Shown: in pieces, positions 1-10,487 of the stretch
Position numbering within the stretch: the first letter of the stretch is position 1
Layout: every line of letters starts with the position of its first letter
From: Portulaca oleracea
Lineage: Eukaryota > Streptophyta > Magnoliopsida > Caryophyllales > Portulacaceae
Length of the DNA: 64,000 nucleotides
Direction of reading: 5' to 3'
Assembly (NCBI GenBank): GCA_029582165.1
Contig: CM055887.1
Span: forward strand, 14,610,190-14,674,189
Notes under the pieces: generated by a model
What the model saw: the letters and a program-made list of their open reading frames with translations, nothing else
Told to the model about the DNA's origin: nothing
Databases searched by the model: none
Position numbers and translations under genes: made by a program

Positions 1-62
1 AAATGAGGATTTTACTCTCCATATTTGAGAAAAGAGGATTACCTAATCTAACAAATAGTAAA
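1..62. repeat. Left arm of an outer inverted repeat; the element extends past the window edge
   Basis: Bases 1-62 match, as reverse complement, the stretch at about 2803-2862. Both read through an attacctaatctaac / attacccaacctaac core, with many scattered mismatches. The arms enclose the Pack-MULE at about 74-2199, so that element probably sits inside, or abuts, an older terminal-inverted-repeat element whose left end lies outside the window. No transposase belongs to this outer element here. Its family is unknown, although the gene-poor interior suggests a non-autonomous DNA transposon. Confidence 0.5.
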
Positions 63-239
63 AGCAAAAAATGCAAAAAATTGCTCCAGTGTGCCATACA
101 TTACCTAAAATTGGCTATTTGGGGACCACATTATTTTTTTTTACTCTTTGGGGACGAGATTGTTGTCAAAACTTGCTGGTTGGGTATTTCCGACCAAAAC
201 AGCTGGAATTAATAAAAAGACATAAATACCCCTTGATTT

Positions 240-470
240 TTGATTGAAAAGTCCAGTTTGCCCCTTTTATTTCCCCGCTCAATTCTGTCTTGTTCTTCTT
301 CTTCTTCACTTTCATTCATTCTCACTCACTTCTAATACTCAAACTCAATTTCAAAGGCAGAGAGAATTCAGAGAATTGGGAAGGAAGAGGAGTAGTGAAG
401 GTGAAGTTTCAGAGAATTGGTCGAGCTTCTTGTTGGAGTGTCGGTTTCAGCCACGCCACCGTCGACGGAG
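240..470 (+). other. Pyrimidine-rich captured fragment resembling a plant 5' UTR or first exon
   Basis: After the left TIR there is a CT-rich run (tcttcttcttcttcactttc) of the kind common in plant 5' leaders, then a purine-rich stretch. It ends where homology to the minus-strand PPR gene begins near 445-470. Short ORFs cross it in two frames, but neither resembles a known protein. It may be a second captured host fragment joined to the PPR piece. No function is assigned. Confidence 0.3.
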
Positions 471-1865
471 AATCTTGCAGTGGTCATCATTCTCACATTG
501 TGTGTCGTCATTCGCGAGATTTATGCTAACAAGAAACTCCACGATCTCTTCTCCTAGAGAGACTTTTTTGTGAAGCTTGCAAGCATCAAGTAATGTCCCC
601 CAAAGGACTGGGTCTTGATCAAATTTCATACTCTTGACAAGTTCGTAAGCCTCATCTAAATGGCCTGCGCGTCCAAGGAGGTTTACCATACAACCATAAT
701 GCTCAACTTTCGGTTCAAGATTGTACTCTTGTTTCATCAATGAGAAGAACTTCTTCCCTTATGAGACTAAACCTCCATGAACACAAGCATTCAAGATGCC
801 ATTGAATGTGATATTAGTGGGCCGAGAGCCTGTTCTGCGCATCTCATCAAACAGTTGTTAGGCATCTTAGCTAAACCCATGCACCGACAATCATCGAATT
901 CCACACAACAACATCCTTTGCACGAATGTTGTCAAATACAAGCCTAGCATCCTCCAAGCCACCACATTTACCGTACATATCTATAAGAGCAGTACCCACA
1001 ATGGCGTTAACCTGAATCCTATTGTTCACAATGTAAGAATGAACCCATCGTCCTAACTCGAGGGCTCCAAGTTGTCCACAAGTAGTTAGAACATACACTG
1101 TGGTAATTTCATTGGGCTTCACTTTCTCCTTCAACATCTGCCTAAACAGAGCCAATGTATCATTAGGCCTAGCATGTTGAGTGTACCCATCAATCATCAC
1201 GTTCCAACAAACCACATCTTTCTCTTCCATCCTATCAAACAACACTCGTGCATCGTCAAGGTTTCCATGCTTTGCATAGCAAGTCAACATTGCAATCCAT
1301 GAGACCAAACTTCTCTTAGTCATTGTGTTGAACAGTTGGCGTGCAAAGACCAGATCCCCACCTTTCGCATACACATCCAGCAGCCCTGTCCTGACAAACA
1401 AATCCCCATGAAACCCGAGCTTAATGACCTGGGAATGGAGCAAAACCCCATCTTCAATTGAGCAACATTTTAACAATGAAGAGAAGGTAAACACATTCAG
1501 TTCAACACTTTGGCACAACATCTGAACATACAAATCAAAAGCCTCATGGTGAAGACCTTTAGCAGAGTGAGCATTGATCATTCAAGTATAAAGAAAGACA
1601 TCAGGGTTGGTCGTCCGGCGGAAGAGAGAGACTGACCGATCAAGATGGCCCAAGGCAGAGTAAGATTTCTGGAGCTTGAAATTCAAGATGGGGTTGTCCT
1701 CATAGCCTTGGTGGAGAATTACGGCGTGAATTTGGAGAAGTTGGGAAATCGCTCTGCATTTGTCTAGTAAAGAACCAAGCTTTTCCGATGGTGGCGAAAC
1801 GGGTGGTGGGTGGTGGAGATGTCGACGGCAGAGGTTAAGAAGTGAAAAGGGGAGGTGAGGACATG
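445..1865 (-). pseudogene. Captured PLS-class pentatricopeptide repeat gene, ELI1-like, truncated and broken
   Basis: Read on the minus strand, a PPR protein starts near 1800 (motif LLQIHAVILHQG) and runs through tandem P/L/S repeats such as FTFSSLLKCCSIEDG, VSWIAMLTCYAKHGNLDDA and VCWNVMIDGYTQ. It resumes after a break at 740-447 with HYGCMVNLLGRAGHLDEAYE, typical of the last repeats before the E domain. The order and wording resemble the organellar RNA-editing PPR protein ELI1 (Arabidopsis At4g37380), judged from memory. Such proteins bind organellar RNA. This copy is dead: a stop just before the MINAHS segment, frame breaks between 740 and 871, a frameshift near the N-terminus, and loss of the E/DYW end after LVSINLAN. 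It lies between MULE TIRs, so it is a captured copy and not the resident gene. Confidence 0.8.
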
Positions 1866-2199
1866 GCTTCTCCAGTTCTCCTAAATTAATTCAAGGTTGT
1901 CGATTGTCCAAAAAAAAAGAAGGATCAAAGCCTACCCTTCACTGTAAACTGTAAAGACAAAAATTGGAGCCAAGCAGGGGTATTTTTGTCACTTCAGCTA
2001 CCTAAATCATTTTTGTGTTGACTCCGGCTGAATTCACCGGATTTTCATAACTTTCGGTCGGAAAATACGCAACCAGCAAGTTTTGACAACAATCTGGTCC
2101 CCAAAGAGTAAAAAAAAATAATGTGGTCCCCAAATAGTCAAATGCTCGGAAAATACCTAACTATTGTTGGTACCATCGTATCTACTTTAGTACTTTTTC

Positions 2200-2802
2200 A
2201 AATTAAGGTTGGTCAACTTGAGGACTAAAATTACCAATTTACCCTTCATTTAAAAACTCTTCCTTCTCCAATTTATCATTCAACTCTTCAATTAACAAAA
2301 AAAAAGAAAAAGATCGAACATTAAAATCCTACCCCCAGTTTATTCTTCCTCTTCATTCCCAATTTATCAGTCTATTATCTTCTTGTTTGTTGTTCCAATC
2401 CAGTTCTTCCTCTTCAGTCTTCTTTTGTGTTATTCCTCTTCATTCTTCTTCTGAGTTGTTGGACTACTACTTCAATCCGTTTGTTCTCTTCAATTCGTTT
2501 GTATTGTTTGGCTACTTCTGCAAATCGGAGGTAAAATCTAAAGAATATCTCGTGATTTGTTTCGACTAATTTTTCGTGAGGGTATTTTCAATTGATTTTT
2601 TCGGCGCAAAATGCAGCAAAGTGCCGAGATTTGCATCAACTAGTTTAGATACCATTTATAAAAGATGTGTATTATATAAAAAGATGAATTGGTCTTTTTA
2701 AATTAGATTTTAAGGGTTTTTTTGTCAAACCAAAAAAAATTGTAGCAGTAAAAATGTTCATGTCATTGACTAATCGGAAAAAGTATACATTTATGTAAAC
2801 AG
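2200..2802. other. Non-coding stretch with a CT-rich leader-like segment
   Basis: From about 2270 to 2530 the sequence is TC-rich and leader-like. It is followed by cggaggtaaaatct near 2525-2540, which could be a 5' splice donor. No homologous coding exon follows before the right arm of the outer inverted repeat at 2803. It may be another captured 5' end of a host gene. Nothing else was recognised. Confidence 0.3.
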
Positions 2803-2862
2803 TAAATGTTAGGTTGGGTAATTCTCATTTCCCAAATATGAAATGTAATCCTCATTTCACAA
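2803..2862. repeat. Right arm of the outer inverted repeat
   Basis: The inverted match to bases 1-62 begins at taaatgttaggttgggtaat and ends with ctcatttcac. It marks the right end of the outer element that encloses Pack-MULE 1. Confidence 0.5.
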
Positions 2863-2983
2863 TTAGTTGGGGGAGGTATATGTTATTATTTTTTTTACCA
2901 ACTTATTATTCTTAAATAAAAGTATATCACATGCATGGCATAATGTCCATATCTTTCATCATATTACCCCCAATTTATTTTTA

Positions 2984-3354
2984 GGAAAATTTCATTTGGT
3001 AGGCTCTAACTTTTGTCTATTTCAACTTATCAACCACTATACAAAATATTCCAAGTGACAGACTTATTTGAAAATTTTTCCATTTAGTGAGCTCCTTTAT
3101 GTACTATTAGTTACCTTCTGTTCACTAAACTCTCATCATCTTTCAATCTCGTTCAACTCACTCTCTTAATCTTATACTCGACTCACTTAGAATATTGCAA
3201 AGTGGTGGACAACTTGAAATAAAATCTAAAGGGTTCATAAATAAGCCCACCACTTGGAATAATTTTCAAAATGACCTTACTACTTGAAATATTTTGTAAA
3301 ATGGTTGACAACATGGAATAAGTAAAAGTTGAAGTCTACCGAATAAAATTTTTC
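2984..3354. mobile_element. Short non-autonomous MULE derivative (371 bp), same TIR family as the 28667 MULE
   Basis: The left end reads ggaaaatttcatttggtagg. The right end, reverse complemented, reads gaaaaattttattcggtaga, and homology continues for over 70 bp on each side. The left TIR closely resembles the TIR of the MuDR-like element at 28667 (shared theme ggtaggc..aacttttgtct). Flanking 9-mers ttattttta and ttattttat are near-identical, in keeping with the 9-bp duplication typical of MULEs. There is no coding capacity. It could be mobilised only by a transposase supplied in trans. Confidence 0.7.
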
Positions 3355-3363
3355 TTATTTTAT

Positions 3364-4966
3364 TTTCCTATATATGCAAAAAGTTTGATAAAAACGAGTG
3401 TGCCTCACATTTAAGATTGAGATTATGAATTTTAAGAATAGTTATTAGCTAAAATATGCATGCTATGAAAACAAAGAAATTTCAAGGAGATTTAAGTAAA
3501 TCTATGATCTCCAAATCTCACCTCAAATCTCCCACTATAAATGCTCTAACGACCAAAAGTTGCAACAATTTAGAACTCAAATTTTTGCTTTGGTCAATGA
3601 AAGAATTCAAATATTTGTAATCTCTCTTCTTATTTATTTGTTCATTTAATTAATTTTTTCATGTCTTTAATTATTTGTTATTTTATATTATCAAGATATA
3701 CCATCTTTACAACTATATTTTCCACTCCTCATAAGTAAGGTTAACCTATTTAAGTGATTTTATAACTTTTTCTTCTAACATTGTTGATTATCTTAATTTT
3801 TGGTACTCCCTTAAAATGACAAATAAAAATGAATAGAACAGGTAATTGTAACCAACTTGTAAGCATTTTACGAGACAAATCCAAATGAAAGGGTGCCCAA
3901 ATCCATTATATACACAGTGGATCATTCTTCCACGCCCATTTATTTACAGACTGGATCATTGGCCTTTTATTGTTATAATCCAACCGCATTGGGTTAGCTT
4001 TATAATTTGAAGTGTTGTTGATGAAAGCTCGTGGCTTTTGTAGGATCCGAATGATTAATTTGGTATGACCTTGGGCCCAAGTCATATGAGAATGACAAAT
4101 TGTCAAATTGAGGACAAAGCTGTACAAATATATATGGCTCCATTTGATTTTTGAAAAATAATATGGAAATAAAAAGAACTAAATCTATTTTTTTTTTTTG
4201 CAATAATTGGATGAAAAATATCGTAAAATATTTGATTGAGTTTTTTAATAATATTTTTCTTTTAAACTGATGAGAGAAAATAGGAAGAAAGAAAATATGT
4301 CAAGCTAAAGTGCTACACTACCGGGAAAGGGGAAGTTTACAGGAAATGATGAAACGAGATTAAAAGACAAAATGAGACTTTCCAAACTAGGTTAATGAGA
4401 AGAGATATATTTTTCCCTTTCTATCTTGTCTCTAAAAAATCAAGCACAACTAAATAAATTAATACCATAGTAAACCAGAAATTGACTCAACGGTGTCATC
4501 AGAAAGTATTATTAGAGATCACATCTTTTAAATTAGTTTTATGGTACCTTACATTTTGCGGTACGTAGTTTGAGGGAACAATTCGGCGATACCTTGAAAG
4601 AATGCGTCGAGGCCCTATGAAAGTTACCAAATTTTTGTCCTTAAATTTGAACGATTATTATTAAATTAGAAAATAGGTCATCCCCTTTTAACTCTGCCTC
4701 AGCGGCAAAAGGGAAAAAAATGATTGATGATTCCTCTTTTAGATATACTAGTTTTTTTTCCGTTCTTCTGAATGGATGTTAATTTAGGTGGATGACTGTA
4801 ATATTAAAAAATATGAAATAAATAAAAGTCAAATTATAAATCCAAACAATATATAAATATCATGGAAAAGAAACTATACCAACAAAAAGTTTTTGAATGT
4901 AATGAAAAATCGACTTGAAAAAAATAGATTGACTAAGGAGAAGTAGAATAAAAACGACATATAATA
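3364..4966. other. AT-rich intergenic DNA, no gene seen
   Basis: Short ORFs on both strands lack codon-like composition or recognisable motifs. No repeat boundary, RNA gene or splice pattern stands out in this stretch. Confidence 0.5.
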
Positions 4967-5223
4967 CTCCTTCTGTTCCATATTAATTGTCATTTTGTTG
5001 ACTGTCACGGTCTTCGATGTCATTCTTTGATTGATAATTTCTTACATAATATTTTATTAACAATTGTAATATTATACTTTTATTGTAGTATTTTTCGTCA
5101 CGAATCTAATGATAATAATTTTGTATAGCAAGCCATTGTATATATTAAGAAAATTATGGTCAAAATTTTTAATCTCTGACTGCACAATTTCCAAAGACGA
5201 CAGTTAATATGGAACGGAGGGAG
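4967..5223. mobile_element. Stowaway-like MITE (Tc1/mariner superfamily), 257 bp
   Basis: The left end ctccttctgttccatattaa matches the reverse complement of the right end, ctccctccgttccatattaa. A TA dinucleotide lies directly outside each end (4965-4966 and 5224-5225). A CTCCCTCCGT-type TIR, a TA target duplication and a size near 250 bp are the known signature of Stowaway MITEs in plants. It has no coding capacity. Confidence 0.85.
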
Positions 5224-5225
5224 TA

Positions 5226-6653
5226 TTAGTTTAGTTGTTGACTCAATATTTTGGGGAATATATATGAGTAAGTCAAACAACTTAATGCAGATAAAGTGAA
5301 AAATGTAAAATAAAAACAATCCAAATTATATATACAAATGTTGTTGCAATATTGCCCAACAAAATCTTTTCGATTTAATTGTATGCACAAATATAATCAT
5401 TCATTATTAATTAATTATAAGATTTTTCTATAAGAAGGTAAAATACAAACATATAGTTAACCCTTCTTTTAAAGGTTCTACTAAGTGCACCTCAATAGAA
5501 TATTGATAAATCAATGCGTGGAACATTATGTGCATAAATATTGATAAATCAATGCGTGGAATATTATGTGCTTAAATTGCATGATCATACTTATATAACA
5601 TAACCAATGAGCACTTGATTTCCCTGACTGTATGTTATACATTGTCATATTTAATTGATAACCAATGAGCGCTTGATTTCCTTGACGGTATGTTCTACAC
5701 ACATTTAATACTTTAAGTAACATAGAAGGAAAACAACATTAATCCATAATTGTTAAAAAGTTGAAGATAACAAATTAAATAATATTAATCAAATGAATAA
5801 TTAGTATAACATAAAAGTAATATGAGTCTATTTCTGACAAAATCGTTGTGTAGAGAAACTCAAAGTACAAATAGATCTAATATGAAATATTAAAATTCAT
5901 AAGGTTATACAATACACAATAAATTTAATTCTAATATCCAATATCAACAATAAAAATATAAGAAAGACAAAATCAAATAAACATTTAATATTTCCTCTAT
6001 TTTTATCCAACTTTCACTTTTCTAAAAACCCCGCTACCCGGTCAAAAAATTCGGATACCCAAACTGAAAAATTGATTTTAATTGGGTTGGGTAGCTGAAT
6101 AACAAAAAAAAATTCAGGTAATCGGTTCAGATATGGGTCGGCCCCTGGCCAAAATTGGGTATCCGAATTACTCGAAATTAAAATTGATCGACGTGCAAAG
6201 TAAAGTCCTTTTCTTTTCTCTTTCCATTTTTTGTTGTTGTTTAATTTTGTCTTCACTTATGTATTCATGTGATATTCTAAAACTAAAAGAAAAGTAGCAT
6301 GACTAATCAGAACTATCATATTGTTTTTATTTTTCATCCAATTAATAACAGTCAAATAAGGATTTGACATTATATTTGACATACTATGACTAATTTTCTT
6401 TCAAATAATAATAAAATTAGTAGTTTTAATAACAAATTTACAAATTAAAATTAAAAAAATAAAATAAAAAAACTCATAATAACTTTCGGTTGAAACTTTC
6501 GGTTGTGGTTACGGTTTGAGTTTGTCTGGAACTATGGTTATTTAAATAGTTTATCTGGAGATAAACTGATAGCAATTTTAATTGAAATAGGAGTCTATGT
6601 AACTGATAGCAATTTTAATTGAAATAGTAGTAAGCATAGAAAATAAATTCTAC
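5226..6653. other. AT-rich intergenic DNA with short local duplications
   Basis: Two small direct duplications are visible: a unit with attgataaatcaatgcgtgg at about 5502 and 5539, and a unit with ataaccaatgag at about 5600 and 5656. Around 6030-6180 lies a stretch rich in ggtatccgaatt / gggtcgg motifs, a composition often found inside plant hAT-type repeats, though I see no element ends. No gene is supported. Confidence 0.45.
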
Positions 6654-6859
6654 TGTTCATTTACTTAATTATTTTTTTTTTGTTTTATTCATTTTGCTGT
6701 TTGTTTTTTATTTGGATTATTAAAAAAAATAATTGGGTAGTTATTTTTTTGAATGAATGGTGCAGATTGTATATCAGATAAAATCAATGGCCGATATTGT
6801 CTGGTTAAGGAAACTTAAGAGATGGGGGAGGGAAGAGATTTCAGGGGTCCCATTGCAAT

Positions 6860-6898
<39 letters not shown>

Positions 6899-7109
6899 CA
6901 TTTACTTAATTATTTTGTTTTGTTTTATTTTGCTGTTTGTTTTTTATTTGGATTATTAAAAAGATAAAAAATAATAATTGGGTAGTTATTTTTTTTGAAT
7001 GAATGGTGCAGATTGTATATCAGATAAAATCAATAGCCGATATTGTCTGGTACAGATTTAAAATTTAAGAGATGTGGGAGGGAAGAGATTTAAGGGGTCC
7101 CATTGCAAT

Positions 7110-7163
<54 letters not shown>

Positions 7164-7368
7164 TATTGTTCATTTACTTAATTATTTTGTTTTGTTTTAT
7201 TTTGTTTTTTATTTGGATTATTAAAAAGATAAAAAATAATAATTGGGTAGTTATTTTTTTTGAATGAATGGTGCAGATTGTATATCAGATAAAATCAATG
7301 GCCGATATTGTCTGGTTAATGAGATTTAAGAGATGGGGGAGGGAAAAGATTTGAGAGGGTCCCATTGC
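6654..7368. repeat. Tandem triplication of a 200-270 bp unit with internal (TA)n
   Basis: Three head-to-tail copies start with tgttcatttacttaatta at 6654, 6895 and 7167. Each continues through gaatgaatggtgcagattgt and ends near ggtcccattgcaatttat. Copies 1 and 2 end in TA microsatellites (about 6866-6892 and 7116-7161), and copy 3 lacks one. The length differences come mainly from the TA runs and small indels. It directly abuts the Copia B relic. No coding potential. Confidence 0.85.
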
Positions 7369-7685
7369 AATTTATCTAATAAAAATTCATCTTTGCATTG
7401 TTTAATTTGGGGAACAAGAAAGAATGTAAGTTCTCCCATCATACTCATCTCAAATACTTTTATTCATAAGGGAGGAAAATTATTCACAAAGAGAATTGTT
7501 AGTCGCACCAAATAATATGTCATCAACATAAATTTGTAATATTATCAAGTCCTTTCCTTTAGTCTTAGTAAACAAAGTTTTTTCTATTTGTCCTTTTTGA
7601 AAACCATTTTCCAATAAAAATTACTTAAACATTCATACCAAGCTCTTGGAGCTTATTTTAATCCATAAAGCGCTTTTTGCAATTT
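7368..7685 (-). pseudogene. Copia B relic, piece 3 of 3: reverse transcriptase C-terminal part (SIRE-like)
   Basis: On the minus strand the sequence encodes LQKALYGLK, APRAWYE, the RT active-site motif YVDDI, and then MSMMGEL-like and LGLQIKQ-like residues, in the order seen in SIRE-type Copia reverse transcriptases. Several stops and frameshifts are present, so it is dead. The RT is continuous in order with 10488-11074, from which it was split by the LINE insertion. The shared 15-mer at 7671-7685 and 10488-10502 is the LINE target duplication. Confidence 0.8.
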
Positions 7686-7739
7686 TTTTTTGACAGGAAA
7701 AAGCAATGAGCTTCTTATTTCCATAACCCACCTGGGGCA

Positions 7740-8483
7740 ATAATTACAAACATTAAAATTAGAACCCCCAAGCCTCATATCTACACCAACAAAAACATAA
7801 GCATCCAACAAATCTAGAAATGCATTACATCCTTAATTGATCTATCACCCAATAATAATCACAACTATTTTTCGCTTTACCCAACACCTGTGTAATTAGA
7901 GAATCACGTATTTTCTGTACACAAAATTGCACGGACCAAAGTTGTCCCTTGTGTTTCTTCATATTCCTTGCTTCCCAAAATGTGTATATAATAGCAGAGA
8001 AAACCGCTCCAATAATTGGTTTCCATCATTTGGAAGCTTTAAAATTCTTCCAGTATCTTGCCCACCGAGTAATAGTTTGAAAATCATGCTTTAAACCCAG
8101 TCGAGAGCAAACATAAGATCTCAACTCCTAAGCAAAGTTGCACAACATAAAAAGGTGGTCAATTTCTTCATCCTCTATGTCACAGACACAACACATACTG
8201 CTCATAAGAACCCCATGTCTATGGAGTCTTGCTACAACTGGTTTCCTCATGTGTACACAGACCCAAGCTGTGAATGCATGTCTTGGGATAGATAAAGCAG
8301 ACCAAATAAGATTTTCCCATGGGAAATAAGCCTCTCCCACAATAGATTGATAAAATTCATTCACTGAATACTTTCCATTCCTTCCCCAGCTCCAAATACC
8401 CACAGAATGGCAACCAATTTTTACCTCCTCTTTCACATGACAAATCTTATGCCAGTACCAACACACATCTCCACTGGGCTTAT
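7740..8483 (-). pseudogene. LINE ORF2 C-terminus: zf-RVT domain
   Basis: From 8483 leftward the minus strand reads SGDVCWYWHKICHVKEEV, then WSWGRNGKYSVNEFYQ, WSALSIPRHAFTAWV and the zinc-binding CCVCDIEDEEIDHLFMLC. This is the standard order of the zf-RVT region after the RT of plant L1 elements. After a stop near 8125 homology continues with ARYWKN and TFWEARN. zf-RVT is thought to help bind the element RNA or DNA. The reading is interrupted by the stop and by Pack-MULE 2, and its upstream part is at 9832-10464. Confidence 0.8.
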
Positions 8484-8487
8484 AGTC

Positions 8488-9821
8488 CAAAAATTTGCTG
8501 GGAGGTGCCACACATTTCTAACAACTGACTATTGGGGGACCATATTTTTTTTAATACACTCAAAGAGGACAAAGTTGTTAAACAATTGGCTGCCAGGTGA
8601 CTTTCCGACCATTATTAGCCGGAAAACATGAAAAATACTAAAAAGCCCTTGGGGATGTTTGTGAAAAGACTATGCTGCCCTTATTTTTGTCCGCTAAAAA
8701 AAAAATGTTGCATTGTCCCATTTTCTTCAAATTTTTCTTCAGATTAAAGACTTGTTGAACTTTTCTATGATTGTCATACAATGGCGACATAGTAGTTCTT
8801 GAATCAGAAAACTGAAACGAATGAGTACTACTGTTTTTGATGTTATTCACAGCAGAGTGCTGTTTTTTGTTTTCCAGGACGATCTTTGACTTCCGAAATT
8901 GATTAATCGAGAATCAATCTTCCGAACTAGGTCATCTCACAAATGAACACCGCGAAGAACAACAACAACAACACCTGGATTTCAGTCAAATTCAATCACT
9001 GAGACCTTGGAGATCGACGTCAATGGAGGATTCGATCGAGGACAATATGGAGATGGACGAAATCCTGACCTCCATGTGGTCGGAACACGTCAACGAAGTC
9101 GGTTCTCAATTCAACGTCGACAAACCCCAAGACGATCAAATCGACACCCTCGAATTAGTCGTCATTAACGCCGCTGAACCTTCGGAGATCGACGCCGAAT
9201 ACCTTCGCGAAGTCACCAATAACAGCGACAAAGATCCTCCCAGGTCGGGTTCGGGTTTCGGGTCGGGTCGGGGATGGGTGGATCGGAGGAGAAGTTGTGG
9301 TTTCCATGGTGGGTGGATGAAGAAAGTGAGGATTAGGGTTAATAAGGCGGGATTTGGCGGAAGATCATGGCTTTAGATTAAGATGAAGAATACCCAAATC
9401 CAACATCTCACATAATCTTGTTCATGATCTCTCTACTTCTCTCTCTAGGTTTGTGTTTAACGATGAGAGAGAAAGGGTTGGATGAAGAAGAAAATGATGA
9501 AGAAGTTGAATTTGAGCTTAACCCAACTTTTTTTATGGTGTTTAGGGTAGTTTCAGTATGATTTTTGGGGATTTTGGGGGAGGAGAAGAGGTGGGGTTTG
9601 AATTTTGGAGAAGAGGTGGAGGGCTAGTCTCGGCATTCATCTAAGTCAATTCAAAATTTTTTTAACTTTAGTCAATTGTCACCGGTTTCCAGCTAATAAT
9701 GGCCGGAAAGTCCCCTGACAGCCAATTGTTTAACAACTTTGCCCCTTTGAGTGTATTAAAAAAATGTTGTCCCCCAATGGTAAGTTGTTAGAAATGTGTG
9801 GCACCTCCCAGCAAATTTTTG
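8488..9821. mobile_element. Pack-MULE-like element 2 (1,334 bp)
   Basis: Near-perfect TIRs of about 137 bp occupy 8488-8624 and 9685-9821 (caaaaatttgctgggaggtg at both ends). They are related to those of Pack-MULE 1. Direct duplications gcttatagtc flank it at 8478-8487 and 9822-9831. The duplication may be 8-12 bp because of ambiguous end bases. It interrupts the WWDYKP segment of the LINE, so the insertion point is exact. The interior has no transposase but carries a more GC-balanced, coding-like segment (8903-9376), apparently a captured host exon. Confidence 0.85.
8903..9376 (+). pseudogene. Captured exon-like ORF of unknown origin in Pack-MULE 2
   Basis: An open frame runs from about 8903 to the stop at 9374-9376, with an internal ATG at 9023. 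It is acidic and polar: a QQQQ tract, LDFSQIQSLRPWRSTS, MEDSIEDNMEMDEILTSMW, then DDQIDTLELVVINAAEPSE, and a Gly/Ser/Arg-rich tail starting SGSGFGSGRG. Base composition is higher in G+C than its surroundings, and codon use looks gene-like up to about 9240. I do not recognise the family. The tail after the bases cctcccaggt (a possible splice donor at about 9243) is probably captured intron read through. It may be transcribed from the TIR, but function is unlikely. Confidence 0.5.
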
Positions 9822-9831
9822 GCTTATAGTC

Positions 9832-10464
9832 CCACCAAGATCTGTGTTTGATATATTTTTCATGAACCCACTTAATCCATAATCCATCTTTCAGTAAGGC
9901 AACATCAAATACAAGCCTTGCAACATTAGCCTTGTTCCACCTACAAGGGTCCTTTAAACCAATACCCCCACATGTCTTAGAACGGCACAAAGTATCCCAA
10001 TCAATTAAGGGTACTCTTTTATATTCAGTTTCAGTAGACCAAATAGAATTCCAGCATATCGATTTCAATTGATCCAAAACACCCTTAGGAAAAAGAAAAA
10101 TTCTAGCCCAATAACCAAAAATCCCCATCAAAACTGATTTAACAAGAGCAATTCTCCCCGCATAAGAAATATGTTTAGCATACCAAGATCTTACTCTCCC
10201 AGTTAACTTGTCCACCAACACAGAACATTCCATGCTAGATAATCTACTTGATGTAATTGGAATACCCAAGTATTTGAGGGGAAATATACCCTGTTTGAAA
10301 CCAGTGATATTGAGAATATTTGACGAGGTGTCAGGATCACATCCAGCGCAAACAACTTCAGATATGTCAAGATTTGCTGTTTTCTTAAGATCCACTTTGA
10401 GAATACATATAGGAGAAATAGACTCTTTGTGGTAACCTCTAGCTACCTCTTGACATAACAGCAC
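9832..10464 (-). pseudogene. LINE ORF2: reverse transcriptase remnant with palm deleted
   Basis: The minus-strand ORF opens with [20 protein letters not shown] and VDLKK, the RT finger region. It jumps directly to CAGCDPDTSSNILNITGFKQG and FPLKYLGIPITSSRL, which lie downstream of the YADD active site in L1-type enzymes. It then continues through GRIALVKSVL, CGGIGLKDPCRWNKA and WVHEKYIKHRSWWDYKP. The jump means that the catalytic palm was lost in frame. The last residues, WWDYKP, overlap the target duplication of Pack-MULE 2, and the protein continues at 8483. Confidence 0.8.
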
Positions 10465-10487
10465 ATTCTACATATACCTCTAGCCAT

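Larger units (their letters stand above)
74..2199. mobile_element. Pack-MULE-like element 1, carrying a PPR gene fragment
   Basis: Long terminal inverted repeats are visible. Bases 111-197 (ctatttggggaccacatt...tttccgacc) are repeated inverted at 2055-2141 with few mismatches. Weaker homology continues outward to a CAAAAA-type end near 74 on the left and perhaps 2199 on the right. The same TIR family bounds the element at 8488-9821. Between the TIRs lie a pyrimidine-rich, 5'UTR-like stretch (about 240-470, plus strand) and a decayed PPR gene (minus strand), and no transposase. Long TIRs around host gene pieces are the hallmark of Pack-MULEs. I found no clean target-site duplication, so the exact ends are uncertain by some tens of bases. 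Confidence 0.75.
7686..10487 (-). mobile_element. L1-type LINE, 5'-truncated, inserted in Copia B
   Basis: It is a minus-strand non-LTR element with a poly(T) run at its left end (its poly(A) tail, about 7683-7691) and a 15-bp target duplication, cgctttttgcaattt, at 7671-7685 and 10488-10502. It encodes the C-terminal part of ORF2: the RT thumb region and a zf-RVT domain. It is 5'-truncated and also lacks the RT palm. It was later split by Pack-MULE 2 (8488-9821). At the 5' junction, 10468-10487 carries a copy of target sequence found about 80 bp away (ttctacatatacctct). Confidence 0.85.

Noticed and set aside
244..573. Plus-strand 109-residue ORF in Pack-MULE 1
   Set aside because: It runs antisense into the PPR fragment and has low-complexity composition, with no family resemblance. 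It is treated as a captured leader.
6014..6256. 80-residue minus-strand ORF
   Set aside because: It covers a ggtatccgaatt-type repetitive motif common in plant repeats. Not a gene.
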